DNA of 64,000 nt from Cloeon dipterum (taxonomy: Eukaryota > Arthropoda > Insecta > Ephemeroptera > Baetidae). Position numbers and translations under genes: made by a program. The stretch lies in the NCBI RefSeq assembly GCF_949628265.1, contig NC_088788.1, positions 558,001 through 622,000 on the forward strand. Reading direction: 5' to 3'. The notes beneath the pieces were generated by a model. That model was not told the origin of the DNA and did not search any database. It saw only the letters and a list, made by a program, of their open reading frames with translations. Below are positions 48,101-59,329 of the stretch, in pieces; position 1 is the stretch's first letter, and each line of letters opens with the position of its first letter.

Positions 48101-50596
48101 CTCATTTGGTTAACTAAAATTCATTTAAATTTTCCAATACGGTAACAGATTGTCGGGTGTTTATGCGAATGAAGGCCAAAACAGTAAAAGCACTCAAGAT
48201 TGTCATAATTAAATTAAAGTAGAGATTTACAGGCCAGCAATCAAGCACATTTTGCATTGTTGACTGTGACAAACTAGTTTGTTGTTTGTTAAATTTAGCA
48301 ACAGTTCATCTCTACAATTTGCATCATGAAATTAGGAGAACAATTAAATTTCAGTTTTTGCCAAATTTCTCGAAAAATAAACGGGTTGTCAATGATTTTT
48401 CGCTTGATTCCGTTTCCTCTCATCGCGACCTATCCAATGGCGCGTCCGAATTATGAGCTTAATTTCTCTTTTGGCGAAAGGCGAAATAAATCATGATGTC
48501 CAATAAGGAGACAATTGACTATCACCGCTTCATTAGAAAATTAACTTAAGAACTAATTTTATGAAAAAAAATTAAACGGCAGCCTGGGAGATTTTTTGCT
48601 TTTTCCTAATTTTTAGATAGAACTTCAAGTAAAGGTAATTAGGATTTTTTTTATAAATTTTATGTAAAGCTATACGTTTATTTAGCATGCATTGTAAGGC
48701 GACAGCTTGGACTTATGAACTAGTTTGTACAAGATATATAATTAAAATATATTTAAATATAAAGTGATTATAAATATTTTTTTAAACCAAAATAAACTAA
48801 TGAATTATAATGTCACATTTGTTATCATAGGGTTTCAACAAAGAATTAGAAAAATGAAATACTTCCATCTTCATAAAAAATATTTTTTGTTCTTTAACAG
48901 TGGCGAAAATTTCGTGCAGCTTGACGCCCTAGAAGATTAAAAGAAAAATCGCTCGCTGGTTAGAGGATGGTAAAACGGCGTTGATAGATTCAGCAAACAA
49001 GGCTTTCCTTTATAGCGACACAAATGTCGCTATCACTCAAAATCTAATAAACTAACAAACTCCGGACTTAAATTAGCTCAACTCTCAGTTCGTGGAAAAT
49101 TCGACCCTAAAAACGAAATTAAAGCGTTGCTGGTGTGTGTGGGTAAATTAAACATCAAATAATTAAATTGTAGAATAATAATTATTAAATGGAATCTTGA
49201 ATATATAACGAGATATAGATAAATTAATATTAATTGTAATATGGAACAATTTGGGTTTACAACAATTGGGGTATAGGCCTTTCAATAAAAAAATATTCGG
49301 AATCGAAAATACGCGCGCACACGAGTCTGATATTGTACTTAACGATTGACGATCTATACCATGGGTGAAAAAGGAGTCGATGAGGGCGCCGACGACGACG
49401 AACTGAGGCGCTCAAACCGAGGACGTTTCCCGTGCCGCCGTCACGCAGGATGAAAGGAGCTGCTATACAAGAAGGGTCCAGGCTAGATGTTGCGTGCCGA
49501 CCACTTCAGGATGGGGTGGTGCCAGCCTAAACGTCTGAAATGGACCACCAAAAGACGGGGCTGCACCAAGGGTAACGAAGGAGCCCACCAGGGCTACCTG
49601 AGGGAAACAACGCACAAAGTCTACCGTCAGTCGCGCCAAATAAAAATAAAAATGAGCACACAGAGAGTTGCTCAATTTATAAGTCGCCCAGAAATATATT
49701 TTGAATAAGTTTTTTAACTTACTTCACTCGTGACCGAGCTTCTGTTAAATCCGTCCTGCCTACGGACGAAACATTTGCCGAAACCTTCTGTTGAAACCAT
49801 CAAGAAGGTCGGCGGACAGAGGTTATTGGGCGACTGACTGACTTTCGTGCGAGAGGTCGCAACCTTTCCCCTCGTGGTAGACCTATTTCGCGCGCAGCTC
49901 AGGTGTGGGAGTCTTCTCCTTCTTGTTGCACTCACTGCACTCTGCACGCACTGTTTTACACTCGTTGTACGCGCGGCGCGATTTATTAAAAAAAAATATA
50001 GGGACAGGGGATATGGGAATCACAATCATTATTTAATTTACCACATATCGTTATACCTTAATTCTGATTGCAATTCACCATACACGCAAATCGCATGAGT
50101 ATGCATACAATAAATTTTTAGAATTCCACATTTTTCAGGCACAGTAATTTTACAATAATTGAAACACATTAAAATGCAATAAGGCACACGTTAAGAATAA
50201 AGTATCATGAAAATAATCATCTTAAAACAACAAGAACAAATTAAGAACAAATTATTCGGCTTACCCCATACGGGTTCAAATCGCAATTTTTATATCAGCA
50301 CACGCTTAACGTGCCCTCGGCCAACACCTTTACAAACACGAGTGGTGCAAGAGCTGGAAAGGGGCATTATGACTTATAAGAATTCACGATAAAACTAATT
50401 TTTAGCACATAGTTAAAAACACTTCACTAATGAAATAAAATACCTCAAGCTTTGCTATCTAGCCTAAACACTCATGTCGCATCGGCTGCTGCAGGGCTTG
50501 TGAATACGATAGCCGCTGCAGCGGCGAGTGGGGAGCAAAAGTGACCTGTCGTACAGGTTGCGTGCGCCGACAGGCAGTCCCCATACGACAAATTAT

Positions 50597-51427
50597 TCAA
50601 CACCATCGAATAAGTTTTTTTTTCCACACCTCCCAGGCCATGATGACATCTTCTTCACTCGAGACGCAAACAAGCCGCTGCTCGAGCACTTGACTCAAAA
50701 GTGGCCAATTTGCCCACTGGAAATTCGGCACTCTCGTCGGCGTGCTGATCGGCTTATGCACCGAAACCGCGAGTTTTGCCACAACGACCTCGTGGTCTGA
50801 AGTCCGGGGACGACGTGTGTGTCCGTTACAAGACGTCGCAGAGCAGAAGGTCGATGATCTTGGCGCTCGTGTTGGCTGTGCGGGTGCCATCTTCTTGACG
50901 AACTGCGCAAAGGACATTTCGGCGAATGTATCTATAAACGCCTCGGCCGGCTGGACCCTGACGACGGGGGGCTCCACGTCCCACTTGATGTCCAGGTTAA
51001 AATCGCCCATGAGCAGCACGCCGGCGTAGTTGTGCTGCTGGCGCGCCGCACACTCGAGCGAGCGCAGCAGTGCCGAGTTGTACTCCTGGTCCGCGTTCGG
51101 CCGCCGGTACGCAGAGCCCACAAGTAGCCGCAAACGTCCCGCAAGGACCGAAGCCCAGACGACCTTGGCGCCTCCCTCAAGGTGCTGCAGCCTTCGCGGT
51201 TGTAGGTGCGGCCAGATGGCCAGCAACACTCCGCCGGCGGCGCGGCGACCGCCGAGCCGATCTTTCCGCAATACCACATACTCTCGTCGCACAAATTCGT
51301 GATTTTTTATCTTAGGCGCCAGCCAGGTCTCATTAACAGCGCAAATATCTGCATCATGATGCTCAAATAGGGTGAAATTTTCAGCTACAGTTTTATCTGT
51401 TTTTCATTGAGCGTGCGTTGAAAGACA
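50597..51427 (-). mobile_element. non-LTR retrotransposon endonuclease fragment
   Basis: The minus strand encodes most of an endonuclease/exonuclease/phosphatase domain: NARSMKN near the start, DADICAVNETWLAP (catalytic glutamate), VGSAYRRPNADQ, LLMGDFNLDIKW, and TSDHEVVVAKL near the end. This is the APE-type endonuclease of Jockey/CR1/L2-like retrotransposons. The 5' part is shifted by one frame within the A-rich run after NARSMKN. The main frame is open from about 51400 to 50597 and then stops. No reverse transcriptase follows, so the element is dead and truncated. It encodes no host gene. Confidence 0.85.
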
Positions 51428-51689
51428 TAACTTTCACTGCCTCATTTTCTTCAACACACGTGGCTCGCGATTGGTGCGACGGATGTGGCGGTGGCTCATT
51501 GTCAGAAATAATAGAAGAGTATATGGGCGTTTATACACAGAATTATTATCATGAAAAAATCACTCGCCCTGTGGGTGGGGAGGGGGGAACCGCGCACTGT
51601 TGTGGTGGGACGCAGTTTTTTTAAATTGTGAATAACTACTCTATGAGCATCTGGCATGCACAGCGTCTTCTTTTGAAATGCTAGACATT

Positions 51690-51745
51690 CGTCCTACATG
51701 CTGGGAAGGTGCAAACCAGAAAGTAGCGAGTTTGGCTGCTGTCCA
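51690..51745 (+). repeat. repeat A fragment downstream of Smr copy 2
   Basis: GGGAAGGTGCAAACCAGAAAGTAGCGAG matches 2733-2757 downstream of Smr copy 1. It is therefore part of the segmental duplication rather than a fresh insertion. Confidence 0.45.
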
Positions 51746-51820
51746 TGAGGTGTTGTGTGTTGTTGGCTCATCGGTCACTTTAGAAAAATCAGAAATGATC
51801 CAGATTCTTTTTCGTACCTA

Positions 51821-54800
51821 TTAAAAATTCATAAAAACATATATGAGCTTGTATAATCTAAAGTCAATAAATGAATCATACTTGATTTTCTGTTGGTCTA
51901 AGAATTTTTGAACTGCAGGCCGAAGTTTTGGAACACCACCCTTGCTGTGTAAACCGCGGCCAGTCACGATAGTAACCCCTGCAGGATTAATGCAGTGAAG
52001 TGATGAGATGTGCTGGAGAAAGAGTGCCAAAACCTACATGCGATAAAACATTGAGCATTACATTGCATGCAAATATTTAATGATCGTTATGTTCCTGATG
52101 TAAAGACTTGTAGTGTACCGCGCCTCTTCGCGCGTGTTCTTGGTGCATGCGTGTGATACAGTTTTTATGAAGTGCGTTTAAGAGACGCCTTGAGAGGGCA
52201 GGCGTCAAAAGGTGAATAAAGGAGTAGTGGTTGCCACTTAGAAATACAGAGGTGTTTTAGTGTTGTATCCCTTACAAGAATAATAATTACAAGTGCAACT
52301 ACAATTATAATTCAAGTAACTGCAAATTACGTGCTAGGTAACAGTTTAAAAATTATAATTCGATATTAACTAATTTTCATTATATTGATATCAAATACTT
52401 ACAGTTTCTGCCTCCATAACTTGAAAGAAATGAAGATCAATGAAGGTGTATTTAGCCCTTTGTAGCAGCAAGTGGTACAATTCGGCCATCAGAGTATCTG
52501 TTTCCACCACTTTATTCGCCAAGGGCATCATGCTCTCTTCAATGTTTCCCTTAAGGATAGATCGGTCTCTTGAGATACGCATTGAAAATTCGTCCTTAAG
52601 AGCCACTTCTATCTCACTCCTGATCGAAGCCGCTTTCGCTTCTACTTCAGATAGATTGATATTGATATGTTGTCTTTGTCTGCCTGGCTAAAATCATAAA
52701 ATATAATTATTTTATACAGAGGTACAAATTAAAAAAAATCGCTACGCAAAATTTCCTGCCGCAAAATTGTCTCGCCGCACAGTATAATAAGATTTCAGCA
52801 CCAATGTTTCAAAATACTAGAAAAAATCCGAAAAAAGCAAACGCGGCGCTCCCGTGTGCAAATTACTGAAATCTGCGCTTAAATGAGCAATGTGGAACTC
52901 AAAGTATTCTAAAGTTAGTTACACCGATAAAAAAAAAACAGTAATATTATTCTAACGAATAGAAGTTTCTTTGGGGCGAGAGGAGAAATAAACTGATTAT
53001 GTTGTTTCAAATCTATTAAAAACCGTCAGATTAAATTCTAAAATGACGAGTGGCAATTAAATCATAAATTTCAGTTCATGGTTAGTCATTTACAATCATA
53101 CTAAACAAATATACAATTTGGTCTTCAATCGACGATCTTCAACGGAGCTAATCTCATCTTCGTACAAATCCGATTCGAATATTAACTTCAGATTGTATCG
53201 TCCTTGAATTACAAGTTTAGTAGCTGGTCCGTGTCCACGCTACAGCCTCTCGGCCAGGTTGCCTTTTTTGCTCTTTTTATCCCTGTCGTCGGAGCGGGAA
53301 GGGCGCGCACTGCACTAGCACGAATGCTGAAACCCGCGGGGTGCGAATAACACCTTGAACGGATTGAATGGGCGCACCTGAGGCCGAACGCAGGGACCCA
53401 GCCCACTGAATGGCTATTTGTCTCCGCACCGAGGACTGCATTGAAACGCTATACATTCGTCCCGTGAAGCCAAATCATGCGCATGCTGGAAAGGTGCAAA
53501 GCAGCTCGTTGAGCAATTTGAGCATTTCGAGTCACTAAACTAACCACTTTTTGCCATTTCTGACATTAGGTAGCCAGTATTAGGATCTCCGAACTGCTCA
53601 AATACCTCCCATTGCTTTGACACTCCTGAGAGTGCCGCTGAACAATGGGAGTCAACGGGCTAGCAGCTTTATAAACATACATTTCACCATATTAAATTTA
53701 CAATTCACAAAGGAATAACAATAGTTTGGAAACAAATTCACATTAAGAATATACTCACAAAAATTAATTTGAACATCAGTTCAAATCACAAAGGTACGCA
53801 GATCCGCATCAAAAAGCGTGTGCGTCATTCGTGGACATAGCCCGTCGTGGCCATTCCACCTTCTACGAGCTACGTGCTGCACTCGGCCAGACACTGCACT
53901 CCTAATGCCAGGCTTAAGCATTCGCTCTTGCCGGCTCAAAAACATTCTCAATAGCGAATTACAAATATTTCCAAATATATCCTTAAGATGGCGAAACATA
54001 TCAATCATACAAGAAATTAAACGATAGAGTGATATACAATTACTCGTTACATTATAATGTTATTAAATATAGCATACCTTAAGAACACTTTCGATTTCTC
54101 TTTTCAGCAACGTCTTCATTCGTTCTTGTTGCGATTTTTTGCTATAAGGATTACAGCCACCGTTGATCCGGACCAAGTCTTCCGCTAAGGCTGTGGACTC
54201 TCGAGAATTCTTCGTCTGTTCACGAATTACATCCTTGGCCTTATAATGGAAGGATGTCAATTCATTAATGAAGGAATTATTACGAGATGAAGCGGACGGT
54301 TGAGACGACGGGGAACCCTGTAAAATATTAATTATTCGTAATTTTTGACTATTTGAGATTTGAGAGGGAAAGCACATATAAAATTGATAAAAAATATCAA
54401 CGTCAACATTACCACCCAGAACCGATATATATATTTGGTTATCTCAAAAATCCCAGAAAATCGAATTGTGTGAATGAAAGGTGTTTATACAAAGAATGTG
54501 GGAAAAAATATTCTAAATGAACGAAGAAATTCGCAAAAGGTCACATTGAATTTTGTGTAAAATGAAGAGTTGTTCAGGATTGAAATCTAGGTTGGGCAAT
54601 TAAAATTTCAATGCAGTCAACCTTTCATTACAGTATTCGAATTTATGCATTTTTGGTACTAAAAAAGGGCATCCAAATTCATAAAACATTTTTTAACCCA
54701 TTGCTAATGTCCCATTTTCAATTAAAGAAAACCCGTTTGATGAGACAATTTACCAATTGAGGAACTACCGCTTGACGAATCTGTCTTCCCGTCCATGATG

Positions 54801-55262
54801 GAGAGTTCGATTTGCCATTCTTTTCTTTCTCGCTAATACATGATCCGGAGAGGTATTTTAAAAAAAAAATTAGCGGATAATTAAGGTGAAATTGAAAGGT
54901 AATACAGTAAATGAAGAGCAAAATATTAATACTCCTTTGTGAGATATATTTTCGGTATCATACAAAACAGACTTAGGCCCATTCCGGCTCTGCCCTCCCG
55001 GGTAGAGTTTTAGCGAGATGTTTGCCAGGAATGGTGCCTTTTCTCACTATGTGCTTTTTTAAATTATATTGACAAACTGTTTTTTAACATGTATGTAAAT
55101 TTTACGGTGAGAATAAACAATCAAATCAAATCAAAATCAGACATAAATATAATACACTTACATTATTATTTCGTTTTTCATTGTTGCCATACAGATGATT
55201 CGTCAAGTCGGTATTTGCTATGAACTTCGTCTTCCCTTTTTTGATGGACATCGTTGAGAGAT
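51821..55262 (-). CDS. Smr-domain protein, copy 2 (3' four exons)
   Basis: Exons 55262-55162 (phase 2 start), 54317-54078, 52687-52403 and 52033-51821 (TAA) join in frame with GT-AG introns, giving about 278 residues; the first exon is not found. The third exon has exactly the same length (285) as in copy 1. Smr motifs are FIDLHFFQVMEAETV and VTIVTGRGLHSKGGVPKLRP, so DxH and TGRGxHS are kept; phenylalanine replaces the usual glycine after DLH. The N-terminal basic run of copy 1 is reduced to KKGKTK. No stop or frameshift breaks any exon, although the second exon has diverged and is 27 bases longer. Both copies could therefore be active. The gene begins close to the right arm of the inverted duplication, which may have separated it from its original promoter. 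Family context is N4BP2-like Smr endonucleases; the role is inferred from motifs only. Confidence 0.8.
53260..53660 (+). repeat. dispersed repeat A, copy 3, in a Smr copy 2 intron
   Basis: Matches 2490-2770 (same strand) and 31320-31735 (opposite strand), including GGGACCCAGCCCACT and TCCGCACCGAGG. It lies between the 54078 and 52687 exon ends. Confidence 0.6.
54974..55137 (+). mobile_element. LINE or SINE 3' tail insertion
   Basis: An insertion of about 165 bases ends in GAGAATAAACAATCAAATCAAATC, a typical non-LTR 3' tail. CAGAC occurs on both sides (before 54974 and after 55137) as a likely target duplication. The matching intron of Smr copy 1 (near 6440) has the site unbroken, confirming the insertion. 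Confidence 0.65.
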
Positions 55263-55491
55263 CTATTGAAAAAATTATTTAGTTTTTTTAGACGAATCAT
55301 CGCAGGAGGAAATCCATTTCGTGGCCACTTTTAATCATTGCATTCGCCCTTTCTACCCAATTTATTCGCAGAAATTGAAAATATTTGTTATTATAATTGT
55401 TTATTCTTGCCAAAGTCATAACATAAGACACAAAAAATATAAAAATTACATTATTAGTTCTTAGAGAGGTATTATGTTTGATCTTGATCAG

Positions 55492-57356
55492 AAAACTCAA
55501 TACCCGAACATAGCCTAATAGGCGTGTGTATTTTGTAAACGAAAATGTGCCACCTCTTGGCGCAAGGAAGAGGAAAAAGCCAATAATGGTATTTTATGCT
55601 TTTGTTCTATTGCTGTTTATTTTAACAAATATAAATGTTATATACAGAGGTCAGTTTACAAATGTGAGAAAGTGAGCTGCGACGAGTCGAGTGTGTTGGG
55701 TGAATTACGTCGCAGCCATTAATTATTCGTAGAAATCAAGCGGTGGACGGCAAAAAAAAGACTGAGCTGGCGGGCGAGAAGCGCAGGAAGGGAAGGCGCA
55801 AGCAGTGGTGCACAATCGTCGAACCCCGCTCGCGTGACCTTCACTCGACTCTCTGTACGCGCGGCCCGCGCGGTCTATCGCGCCCAGGGGGCTACCACTC
55901 TTATGGGCCGAACTCGTTCCCGCTAAGAGCTTTCCCCCCCAACCGTTGGAGTCGCGTCGGTCGCTTTAAAACAGGGTTATGGCCGCCATATGCGGTGTTT
56001 TGGGGGGCGTAACTTTATGACGTCACAAAGTTACGCCCACAAAACACCGTATATGGCCGCCATAAGACCTGTTTTAAAGCGACCGACGCGACACCAACGG
56101 TTGGGGGGGAAAGCTCTTAGCGGGAACGAGTTCGGCCCATAAGAGTGGTAGCCCCCTGATCGCGCCTCGAGTTGTGCGTTGCTGATGCTTTTGCTCTAGA
56201 AGCCGGCTCGCATAAGCACGCGACTTCTTGACAGCGCGCGAACACAACGAAGAATTTCAAGCCGGCACAAATTTTTTGTGCGACAACGCAGCTGAGGCTA
56301 GGATCGACGCAGGGAAATTTGTTTTGCTGATTGTGAGATGAACGCAAAAATTATTACGCATGTGCTCTGCTGATGGTAGCTTTTCTGCCTACCTAGACCA
56401 ACAATTACGTCACTTTTTTAAATTTATTATCGCCAGAGCCAGCGGCGAGTCTGAATGACGAGCGCGGCTATCGAATTGATAGAATTTAGTCACTCTCGCA
56501 GTGTGCACTCTCGCAATTATGCACGTGCCAGGTTTAGATAAAACAAACGCTCTGTTCGTGCAACAGCCGGAAATTATAAATATATATTATGATGGCACAT
56601 ATCGAGAGTGTATTGGAAATGCCAATTTCAGGTTTTTGCGAAACAGAATATTTATGTGTACTGCACGTGCGGCAAATCAACAAGTCGCCAAAGCGAATTA
56701 TACACGCACCCCCACTATCTCAATCAGCTTCTATTTTTACTCTTCTCAATTCGTGACTGTCAAGGCCGCAACCCTTTCTTCGTTCCGTCTTTATGGTCTG
56801 GTTTTCCTGCTTCGCAAATCGCATAATGTGATGCCACACACGTGTGACCCAATTAATCCTCGTAATAAAACACCGCCTTAGTCCTCGCAAACGTATTTTT
56901 GATCTAGATAAACCAACAAATGCTATCCACAATAATGACCTCTCTCTCTGGCGCTCATAACAATTATACACCTTAATAATTTCCTTAATCGGTATTTGTG
57001 TAGCACGCGGCTGTCTATATAGGGCATAAATATAAATATATATATTGTTTTTTTCAGTCTTGCAACCGACTCGTTATTTCCAATAAAATGATAACGCATA
57101 GGGAGTAAAGGTTGGAAACCGTTTTAACTTCATTTCGAGACGCTCATTAGTCAATTTGCGCGCGCGGTGTTCGCCAAGCTGTCTGCTTCGCTCTGTGACA
57201 GTGTAGCCAGGGTATACTTTAAAGGGTGCAGGGTGGACAAGAAGGGAAAATGCCCAGTTACTATACCATACCAGTTTATTGTAGTTAGCGGCGACAGTAC
57301 ACAGCGTGGCTACCCAGAGGGACGAGCGGGGGAGCGAGAGAGTTACCCTCTTGCTC
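55492..57356 (-). repeat. right arm of 1,865-base inverted duplication
   Basis: Reverse complement of 42011-43875 with equal length, including the MITE and its target duplication. The spacer between arms is 11.6 kb. Directly after the arm, a 65-base piece from inside it (56700-56768) is repeated. Confidence 0.85.
55885..56158. mobile_element. 274-base hAT-type foldback MITE, right copy
   Basis: Same element as 43209-43482 in the opposite orientation, flanked by ATCGCGCC at 55877-55884 and 56159-56166, which is the complement of GGCGCGAT. The shared target duplication shows the MITE inserted once, before the arms were duplicated. Confidence 0.88.
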
Positions 57357-57357
57357 T

Positions 57358-57425
57358 CTATACACGCACCCCCACTATCTCAATCAGCTTCTATTTTCAC
57401 TCTTCCCTCAATTCGTGACTGTCAA
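57358..57425 (+). repeat. partial direct duplication of arm sequence
   Basis: TACACGCACCCCCACTATCT and the following text to GACTGTCAAGGCCG repeat 56700-56768 with a few changes. It sits at the outer breakpoint of the right arm and may record how the arm was joined. Confidence 0.65.
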
Positions 57426-57429
57426 GGCC

Positions 57430-57950
57430 GAAATGACTGGGTGAAATTTACCGGTGAAGGGCGAAGCCAATGGCGTTGTGATTGTCCTTGCAGGTCTTGC
57501 AGTGATTGATCAAAAGGCTGCAGTTTACTTGCAACACTATCTGCGACTCACTCTCAAGTCAGTCCGTCCGGCTCGGACCGGTGCTCCGCACTGATTACGT
57601 CCAAACCCTCTTGCTGCGGAGCGATGAGGGAAGGGGTTCTCCAGCGTGGCAATAAACGCACCGCGCTCACAATATCGGACGCATCATGTTTCCAAGCGAG
57701 ATAGCTGCTCTTGCGGCTGTATTGGCAGCCCCGTTTACGCGCCCAAACTGCACGCTTGCTCAGTTCAAACGAAGAAAAACAAGACCAAAGGATTTTAGGC
57801 GAGGCGGAGGAAAATTGAATGTGTTAAGAACAATCTGACGTTGTGCCAAGTCGCCAAAGCAAAAACGAACATTGATATGTGATTTAATTATTCTGTATAT
57901 TATGTCTGTTGTACACCTTTTGGTGTCTAATAAATATTTCATTCATCACT
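57430..57950 (+). mobile_element. probable non-LTR retrotransposon 3' end
   Basis: Ends ACCTTTTGGTGTCTAATAAATATTTCATTCAT, the form of a LINE 3' terminus. A short cysteine-rich peptide (WRCDCPCRSCSD) precedes a stop near 57509, possibly the tail of an old ORF. The 5' boundary coincides with the duplication breakpoint. Confidence 0.4.
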
Positions 57951-59329
57951 GATATTTCTCCTGCTCCTTCACACTTTCACTCTGCGCAAACAAAAACACA
58001 CATTTAATTTTAATTAGTGTTTGTTTTTTTTTTATTTTTAGCTGTGTTTGTTGAGTAAATTTGTAAATACGTAAACAGCACAGAAAACAATCCTAGCTTT
58101 TTAAAATGCATATATTATATACAAAAAAGGTTGAATTGAATTGACAAAGCCATGAAGCGTCAATAAGTCATAAAAGGATTTACAGCAAACCTAATGCAAA
58201 ATAGATTACACGCGTGAAACTATCGTTTTTTCATACCCATTGTGACCTTTTAGAATAAAGTCAAAATTTGAATCCTTACGTTGAACGGAAGTGGGACTTC
58301 TGGCTTTTGCGATGCTTGGGAAAACGGATTCAAATATGATAAATAATCCATCTGGAAAACGTAGTGCACGACGTGACGAAGTAAGAATCAGACAAGCTCT
58401 AGTTTAGAGACATTACAAATGCAATTTAATAAAAATCATGCGGTTGCTTGGTTATGCAACCGGCGCAGCAGTCAAAGCACCCGGCTCATTTATTTCCGCT
58501 GCCACTGCTGCTGTTGTCGTCAAGCTTATTTTTAATTGCGGCTCGGCCGGCGAATGCCCGCTTCACGTGATTTCTGCACTTCTTGAGTTTGGGTGTTGCT
58601 CATCGAAGAGAGTCGCCAGTAGTCAGTCCAGTGCTCGGCGGGCGATCGCGAGAGCATACAATCGTGGCGCCGAGAATATAATTTGTCTGTGGTTCTCGCC
58701 GCTGGACGGAATGTGTCACTCGCAGCGAGGACGATATTAGCGATAGAGTGAAACACGCGCCCATTCGAGGCAAACAAAAAAAACCGCTTCTTTCGTCATC
58801 ATCTAATAAATGTATTTCATCCATGAAAGTGTGGGGCTTGCTTTGAATTAAGACGCGTTACCAGAGATAATTCAGCACGAGCGGAGTTTAATTTTTTGGC
58901 TATTTAAAATTGACATTTAATGGGCATAAAAAAAGGAAAATTTCAAAAAATTTGAAAGGAATAAAATAATGATAATAAAAATTTGAAAACGACTGCTTGA
59001 TGCGCGGATATATTTCCGATCTAAAATGCGAGGCGTGTGCATTTTAACGGCAGTGTGCCGACTTGTTGATTAAAAGAGGAAACAGCCGCGACGATCTAAT
59101 ATAATTGTCACGTTTCATGTTCGACAAAGCCCGCGCTGAATTGAGGCAAAATCAGTTTTGATAAATGTGTGGCGCGAGAAATGCTTGCACTGATAAATCA
59201 ATTATTATGCCACGCAAACATCTGGCTTTTGAGCCGCTTTTAGGCTTGCGCTATTCTTTTCTGCGGCAGAGTCTCTTATTGTGTGGCCCGTCCTCCGCAT
59301 TCAAAGCAGCGTGCTTTTTTTTGCGATGC
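57951..59329. other. gene-free stretch
   Basis: No splice-supported exon was found. A 100-codon frame at 58438-58740 is alanine- and serine-rich without a motif. 59045-59130 resembles 62805-62885. Confidence 0.35.
59045..59130 (+). repeat. short direct repeat E, copy 1
   Basis: TGATTAAAAGAGGAAACAGCC and its flanks (GTGCCGAC before; ATAATTGTCACGTTTCATGTTC after) recur at 62805-62885 with scattered changes. Confidence 0.5.

Larger units (their letters stand above)
43876..50596. other. spacer inside the inverted duplication; no clear gene
   Basis: Contains a minus-strand frame at 43907-44197 with a plausible peptide (SKGDLVEDLLTFLYRRQDLF) but no recognised family. A diverged repeat fills 44330-45170. 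CpG-rich DNA lies at 45.4-46.4 and 47.3-48.0 kb, and AT-rich DNA at 48.1-49.3 kb. 49.34-50.0 kb looks like mobile-element remains but no ends were found. Confidence 0.35.
51770..55280 (-). repeat. segmental duplication, copy 2 (Smr gene block)
   Basis: Aligns in exons and introns with 3250-6610 in the same orientation. It lacks the 1.55 kb palindrome and instead contains repeat A in the intron between the second and third exons and a LINE tail at 54974-55137. Similarity stops shortly before the inverted-duplication arm at 55492. Confidence 0.72.

Noticed and set aside
42011..57356. Polinton/Maverick-type giant transposon with long terminal inverted repeats
   Set aside because: The spacer shows no polymerase, integrase or capsid-like frames, the arms lack typical termini, and the spacer holds a host-type Smr gene.
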